NCBI GenBank assembly: GCA_017959645.1 | Contig: JAGDAE010000099.1 | Location: forward strand, 1-10,707 | DNA length: 10,707 nt | Direction of reading: 5' to 3' | DNA from: Kiritimatiellia bacterium | GTDB taxonomy: Bacteria > Verrucomicrobiota > Kiritimatiellia > RFP12 > UBA1067 | Part shown: one piece after another, positions 6,658-10,707 of the stretch | Position numbering within the stretch: the stretch's first letter is position 1 | Layout of the letters: every line of letters starts with the position of its first letter | Translations under genes and position numbers: made by a program | Notes under the pieces: model-generated | What the model was told of the DNA's origin: nothing | The model's input: the letters and a program-made list of their open reading frames with translations, nothing else | The model's database searches: none

Positions 6658-9600
6658 ATGTGCGCATCTGCGATTCTGCTGGCGGCGGCGTTTACTGCCG
6701 CCGGGTTCAAGGCGCCTCCCCCGGGATACGGGGAGGTGCCTTTTTGGTGGTGGACCGGCGAGAAGCTCGACAAGGAGCGCATCGCCTGGCAGCTTGAAGA
6801 GCTGCACTCCAAAGGAGTCAGCGGAACGCAGATCAACTACTGCCACAACCGTACCGGCGGCTGGAAGACGATGCCGGTCGAGCCGGCGATCTTTTCGGAA
6901 GAATGGTGGGACGTGTTCGTCTTCGCCGCCGAAAAGTCGCACGAGCTCGGCATGGGAATCGGGCTTTCGGGCTATACCCTCGACTGGCCCGGACGCGACA
7001 ACCTGTTCCGCGAGCTGGGAATCGACAGCGAAGAGACGAGGGGAACCGTTCTCGAAGCCAGGGAAAGCCCCGCCTCGCCGTACGGAATCGAAGTGGTGCC
7101 GGTTCGCCGTCCGGAGACGCTCGATCCGCTCAATCCGGAATCGGCCCGCAGAGTGATCGATCGCTTTTTCAAACCGTTTTGGGACCGCGTCCCCGAAGCC
7201 GCCCACGACGCTCTCAACTATTTCTTCCAGGACGAGCTGCGGCTTTCGGGGAATTCGCATCTCTGGTGCGACGATTTCCCCGACGAGTTCAAGGCGCGCA
7301 AGGGCTACGATATCGTGCCGCTTCTGCCGGGGCTTTTCACCGACATCGGCGAGAATACCGCCAAGGTGCGCCTGGACTACAACGACGTGATGACGGCGCT
7401 CGAAGGCGAGCGCTATTTCAAGCCGATCTACGACTGGCACGCCTCTCGCGGCAGGATCTACGCGTGCGACCCGGCGACGCGCGGAACGGTTCCGGACGAG
7501 TTCGGCGACTACATGGCGGCGATGCGCTGGTACACGGCTCCTGGCTTCGACACTCCGGGCGGTTCGGCCGATCCGGTAAAGTGCAAGATGGGCTCGTCGA
7601 TTTCGCATCTCTACCGCCGCCCCCGGGTGTGGCTCGAGGGATACCACAGCCAGGGCTGGCAGGCGTCGACGGCGTCGATCTTCGACGCCACGGTCCACAA
7701 CTACGTCTACGGCGCGAATTTGCTGAATCTGCACGGACTCTACTATTCGACGTACGGCTCGTGGTGGGAATGGGCGCCGCCGTGCTACCACTTCCGTCAG
7801 CCGTACTGGGCGCATATCCAGCATACGTTCCGCTATTTCGAACGCCTCTCCTATGCGTTGACGTGCGGCAGCCATGTCTGCGACGTCGCGATCGCGGTTC
7901 CGCTCGAGCCTGTGGTCGTCGATTCGCGTCGCGGGATGGATTCGGTAAATCTCTCGCACTCGCTCGTGAAGCTCCTCGCCGTCGACGGCTCGGTAGACTG
8001 CGATTTCATCGACCGCGATTCGATCGTCGCCGCCGAGATAGGCAAAACCTCCGACGGTGCGGTCGCGCTCAAGGTGTCGGGCGAAGAATACCGAATCGTG
8101 ATCCTGCCGAAGATGTTCGCGATATACGAAGAGTCGCGGCGCAAACTCGACGAATTCGAAAAGGCGGGCGGCACGGTAATCGCCGCCGAGACGCTCGACG
8201 ACGTACTGCCTGCAGTCTCGTCAGACAGGGACGTGCGCGGTCCGGCCGGGCTCAAGTGCCACCATCGCCGTACCGCCGAACGCGACATCTACTATCTTGT
8301 CGATCTCCCGGCCGGGGCGGAGGTAAGCTTCAGGACCGACCGCAGCCCGGAAGTGTGGAATCTGTGGACCGGCGAGACCGGTACGGAAAAGATATCCGCC
8401 TCCCTCTCCGGAGGAAGGGTGGACGTGAAGTTCGATCCGCTCGTGCCGGGGCCGAAACTTGTCGTGTTCGACCGCTCGAAGAAATGCGAAGAGACTGCGC
8501 AGGAGCCGTTCGTGTCCGAACCGGTCGCGACCGTCGCGCTGGACGGAGAGTGGGATTTCAGGATTCTTCCGACGATGGACAACCGCTGGGGAGATTTTCG
8601 CCGTCCTGCGTCGGAAGAGACGATCGGGCCGGAAGTGCGCCGCATGCGCTGGGTGGAGAAGGGCGTCGACCAGAATCTGATGTACGGGCCGCAGTTCTAT
8701 ATGGACGGCGAGCCGTACGAGTTCTCGTGGCGCTACAACGTGTTCGGCAAGCCGTGCGACCAGAACAACCATCACGGCCTCAACGCCGTCGTCGGCGACT
8801 ATTTCCTCATACTCGGCCCCTACAGCGAGTCGTTCGGCGCGTTCTACAACGTCATGCCGCCGCCGGGAGCCGACGAAAACGCCGAGATCCACGAGTTCGA
8901 GACGTTCGTCTACGCTTCCGCCGCGACGAAGGCGAGGATTCTTTTCGGCTCCGAGCCGCCGTTCCCGTACGGCGACGAACACGTCGGCGAATGGTCCAGC
9001 CCGTCGTTGCTGTCGCTTGAGATCGGCGGCAGGGCGTTTTCGCCTGACGATATCGTCAAACTGGAGCCTGGCTACACGAAGGTGGCGTTTTCGACCCGCG
9101 GCTTCGGGCGCGCCTATCTCATGCTGAAAGATTCCGAAGCCATGGAAAAACGCCGGCTCGAGGAACTGTCGATGGGATGGTACGGCAGCATGACATGTCT
9201 CGCGTTCGACCCGTTCGGCGGCGAGGAGAAGACCGGAACGTTCACGGCGTCCGTTCCGCCAGGCACGGTCGACGCCGAAATCGACGTGTACGGAGAGGTT
9301 CTCGAGAAGCGCATCGAAAACGGCGTTCTTTCGGTCAAGGTCGCGTTCGCCCCGGGACATGTCGGCGGCAACGCGTTCAAGAAAGAGATACGGCTCGTCA
9401 TGGAGCCGGCGAAGACCATGCTCGGCGACTGGGCGCGTTGCGAAGGGATGCGCTGCTATTCAGGCGGCGCCGAGTACCGCCGCAAGTTCAATCTCGCCGG
9501 AACCGGAAGCCGGGCGATGCTCGATCTCGGCGGTGTAGGATGCTCGGCCGAAGTCGTCGTCAACGGCGGCGAGCCGAAGTGCGTGACGTGTCCGCCCTAC

Positions 9601-9765
9601 GAGGTAGATGTGACCGGCGATCTCGCCGAAGGCGAAAACGAGGTTTCGGTAACCGTCTACAATACGCTCAACAACCACTACCAGACGGTTCCCAGCCGCT
9701 ACAAGGTGCCGGTCGAACAGTCTCCGAGCGGACTGCTCGGGCCGGTCTCGCTGAAGATCTACTGA
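6658..9765 (+). CDS. Large GH106-like glycoside hydrolase (probable alpha-L-rhamnosidase), exported
   Basis: Predicted secreted enzyme of 1035 residues, resembling the GH106 alpha-L-rhamnosidase group. The N-terminus MCASAILLAAAFTAAGFKA is a short hydrophobic stretch that could be a signal peptide, though it lacks basic residues. The conserved opening GYGEVPFWWWTGEKLDKE (23-40) leads into a TIM-barrel-like catalytic part to about residue 400, including LGMGIGLSGYTLDWPG (97-112). Candidate catalytic acids are Glu193 in FFQDELRLSGN (189-199) and Glu328 in VWLEGYHSQGW (324-334). These are chosen by position and conservation pattern, not proven. A middle region to about 610 is followed by a beta-domain opening with LDGEWDFRILPTMDNRWGDF (628-647). 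The protein ends in a galactose-binding-like beta-sandwich (940-1035, with EVVVNGGEP and PSGLLGPV). The ATG is 3 nt after the nagB stop with only a weak ribosome site, so translation is probably coupled. Its first codons form a terminator-like hairpin. The superfamily is fairly sure; rhamnose specificity is less so. Confidence 0.75.
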   Translation: MCASAILLAAAFTAAGFKAPPPGYGEVPFWWWTGEKLDKERIAWQLEELHSKGVSGTQINYCHNRTGGWKTMPVEPAIFSEEWWDVFVFAAEKSHELGMGIGLSGYTLDWPGRDNLFRELGIDSEETRGTVLEARESPASPYGIEVVPVRRPETLDPLNPESARRVIDRFFKPFWDRVPEAAHDALNYFFQDELRLSGNSHLWCDDFPDEFKARKGYDIVPLLPGLFTDIGENTAKVRLDYNDVMTALEGERYFKPIYDWHASRGRIYACDPATRGTVPDEFGDYMAAMRWYTAPGFDTPGGSADPVKCKMGSSISHLYRRPRVWLEGYHSQGWQASTASIFDATVHNYVYGANLLNLHGLYYSTYGSWWEWAPPCYHFRQPYWAHIQHTFRYFERLSYALTCGSHVCDVAIAVPLEPVVVDSRRGMDSVNLSHSLVKLLAVDGSVDCDFIDRDSIVAAEIGKTSDGAVALKVSGEEYRIVILPKMFAIYEESRRKLDEFEKAGGTVIAAETLDDVLPAVSSDRDVRGPAGLKCHHRRTAERDIYYLVDLPAGAEVSFRTDRSPEVWNLWTGETGTEKISASLSGGRVDVKFDPLVPGPKLVVFDRSKKCEETAQEPFVSEPVATVALDGEWDFRILPTMDNRWGDFRRPASEETIGPEVRRMRWVEKGVDQNLMYGPQFYMDGEPYEFSWRYNVFGKPCDQNNHHGLNAVVGDYFLILGPYSESFGAFYNVMPPPGADENAEIHEFETFVYASAATKARILFGSEPPFPYGDEHVGEWSSPSLLSLEIGGRAFSPDDIVKLEPGYTKVAFSTRGFGRAYLMLKDSEAMEKRRLEELSMGWYGSMTCLAFDPFGGEEKTGTFTASVPPGTVDAEIDVYGEVLEKRIENGVLSVKVAFAPGHVGGNAFKKEIRLVMEPAKTMLGDWARCEGMRCYSGGAEYRRKFNLAGTGSRAMLDLGGVGCSAEVVVNGGEPKCVTCPPYEVDVTGDLAEGENEVSVTVYNTLNNHYQTVPSRYKVPVEQSPSGLLGPVSLKIY
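6684..6702 (+). other. Small G+C hairpin just downstream of nagB
   Basis: A 6-bp perfect inverted repeat (GGCGGC at 6684-6689, GCCGCC at 6697-6702) with a 7-nt loop sits 30 nt after the nagB stop. It lies 6 nt before the larger terminator-like hairpin. It also encodes the Ala-rich signal region of the next gene, so it may be a by-product of coding. Confidence 0.35.
6709..6745 (+). terminator. Intrinsic-terminator-like hairpin inside the 5' end of the GH106-like gene
   Basis: The left arm AAGGCGCCTCCCC (6709-6721) pairs with the right arm GGGGAGGTGCCTT (6730-6742). This makes a 13-bp stem with one G-T wobble and no bulge, an 8-nt loop, and a T-run at 6741-6745. It has the layout of a rho-independent terminator and begins 55 nt after the nagB stop. 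It is also codons 18-30 of the next gene, covering the conserved PPPGYGEVPFWW segment, so coding constraint explains part of it. If active, it would lower expression of the genes downstream of nagB. Confidence 0.5.
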
Positions 9766-9766
9766 C

Positions 9767-10690
9767 GTGGAAAATCTCCTTGCAGTCGCGACGCAGGTCG
9801 GCGTGCTGTTCGTGCTGATGGCCGCCGGCGCGCTTTGCCGGATATCCGGGCTGATCGACGACTCCGCCCGCAAGGGGATGGTGAACCTGCTCATTCTCGT
9901 CGTGACTCCATGCCTGATAGTCGACGTTTTCCAGCGTCCGTTCGATCGGGCCGAGCTTTCGTCGCTCGCGATATCGTTCTCGATCGCGGTCGCCGTGCAT
10001 CTTGCCGCGATCGCGATCGCGTATCTCGCCGTGCGGCACCGTTCAGACTCCACTCGCCGGGTGCTGCTGCTGTCCGCCGTGTTTTCGAACGCCGGGTTCA
10101 TGGGGATTCCGCTGGAGCAGGCGATACTGGGCGAGCGCGGGGTGTTTTTCGGCATCGCCTACGTTGTCGTCTTCAACTTTTTCATATGGAGCTGGGGGCT
10201 GGCGACGATGAAGGGCGAAGCGGGGTTTTCGCGCACGCTGGTCGTGAATCCGGGCACGGCGGGGCTGGCGGTCGGCCTGCCGCTGTTCTTTCTCTCTCTG
10301 CGCCTGCCGCAGGTTTTAGCGTCGCCGGTGCACCATGTCGCCGCGCTCAACACGCCGCTCGCGATGATTATCGTCGGACATTACCTCGCCGGCGCGAAAC
10401 TCGCTTCTGCGGCCTCCGACCCCGCCGCCTGGCTCGCGACGGCTTTGCGTCTCGCCGGGCTCCCGCTGCTCACGACCGCATGTCTGTATCCTTTCCGGGC
10501 CGTTCTCGACCGCACCATGATGCTGGCGATAGTTACCGCCTCTTCCGCCCCGGTCGCTGCCATGGTGTCGATGCTCGCTTCGAAGTACGGGCGCGACGTC
10601 GACACGTCCGTAGGCGTGATCAGCGCCTCCACGCTGCTGAGCATAGCGACCATTCCCTGCATTGTGGCGTTCGCGATGGAGATTCTGTGA
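9767..10690 (+). CDS. AEC-family (auxin efflux carrier-like) permease
   Basis: Integral membrane transporter of 307 residues with about 10 hydrophobic helices, typical in length for bacterial AEC proteins. These move small organic anions or other metabolites. The GTG start at 9767 is one base after the upstream stop and puts the first helix at the usual distance from the N-terminus. No strong ribosome site is visible, so coupling to the upstream gene is likely. Family features are NLLILVVTPCLIVDVF (40-55), with the helix-breaking Pro of the first repeat; SNAGFMGIPL (107-116), the most conserved AEC motif; NTPLAMIIVGHYLAGAKLA (195-213), opening the second repeat; and ASKYGRDVDTSVGVISASTL (271-290) near the end. 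Its role in a glycan operon is not obvious: it could export a fermentation acid or take up a sugar acid. The stop overlaps the next start in TGATG. Confidence 0.85.
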   Translation: MENLLAVATQVGVLFVLMAAGALCRISGLIDDSARKGMVNLLILVVTPCLIVDVFQRPFDRAELSSLAISFSIAVAVHLAAIAIAYLAVRHRSDSTRRVLLLSAVFSNAGFMGIPLEQAILGERGVFFGIAYVVVFNFFIWSWGLATMKGEAGFSRTLVVNPGTAGLAVGLPLFFLSLRLPQVLASPVHHVAALNTPLAMIIVGHYLAGAKLASAASDPAAWLATALRLAGLPLLTTACLYPFRAVLDRTMMLAIVTASSAPVAAMVSMLASKYGRDVDTSVGVISASTLLSIATIPCIVAFAMEIL

Positions 10691-10707
10691 TGTACGTGCG
10701 AATCGAC
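10690..10707 (+). CDS. Start of a further gene, truncated by the window edge
   Basis: An ATG at 10690 overlaps the permease stop by one base (TGATG) and opens a frame reading MYVRID to the end of the window. The tight overlap matches the other junctions of this operon. Six codons are too few to identify a product. Confidence 0.45.

Noticed and set aside
5644..7959. Very long antisense open frame (over 700 codons) crossing GH109, nagB and the GH106-like gene
   Set aside because: It crosses three well-supported genes, its translation is Arg/Val-rich with no recognisable motif, and such frames arise from the codon bias of G+C-rich genes.
10006..10021. 16-bp palindrome CGCGATCGCGATCGCG resembling repeated GCGATCGC sites
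   Set aside because: It encodes alternating Ala/Ile in a membrane helix and I see no enrichment of this octamer elsewhere in the window.

Overview
The window is a G+C-rich, tightly packed run of genes, all on the + strand. It reads as the middle of one carbohydrate-degradation operon that continues past both ends. Seven genes can be read, plus the first codons of an eighth. The gene types are GH78, GH106-like and GH109 glycosidases, a Tat-type signal on the GH109 enzyme, an SSS-family sodium symporter in place of SusC/SusD, and compact NagA and NagB forms. This combination suggests a glycan-degrading member of the PVC bacteria, such as Lentisphaerota/Victivallales, Kiritimatiellota or Verrucomicrobiota. 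That placement is inferred from gene content and codon style; no marker gene is present.

Layout: (1) bases 1-2015, 3' part of a GH78 alpha-L-rhamnosidase; (2) 2026-2940, compact N-acetylglucosamine-6-phosphate deacetylase (NagA-like); (3) 2937-4457, SSS-family sodium:solute symporter; (4) 4454-5884, GH109-type NAD-dependent alpha-N-acetylgalactosaminidase with a twin-arginine signal; (5) 5911-6654, glucosamine-6-phosphate deaminase (NagB-like); (6) 6658-9765, large GH106-like glycosidase; (7) 9767-10690, AEC-family permease; (8) 10690 onward, start of another gene. The junctions are 10 nt, a 4-nt overlap, a 4-nt overlap, 26 nt, 3 nt, 1 nt and a 1-nt overlap. There is no gene-free stretch over 30 nt and no visible promoter, so transcription probably starts upstream of the window.

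How the genes may work together (inference): exported rhamnosidases of the GH78 and GH106 types remove rhamnose, and the Tat-exported GH109 enzyme releases an alpha-linked N-acetylhexosamine. The symporter brings a released sugar into the cell. After phosphorylation by a kinase not present here, the NagA-like enzyme deacetylates it and the NagB-like enzyme deaminates and isomerises it toward glycolysis. The substrate would then contain both rhamnose and N-acetylhexosamine. That fits bacterial cell-wall or capsular polysaccharides better than mucin, which lacks rhamnose.

The most unusual nucleotide-level signal is a near-perfect intrinsic-terminator-like hairpin with a T-run at 6709-6745. It lies inside the first 30 codons of the GH106-like gene, just after nagB. 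No mobile element, tRNA, rRNA, CRISPR array or long repeat was seen.
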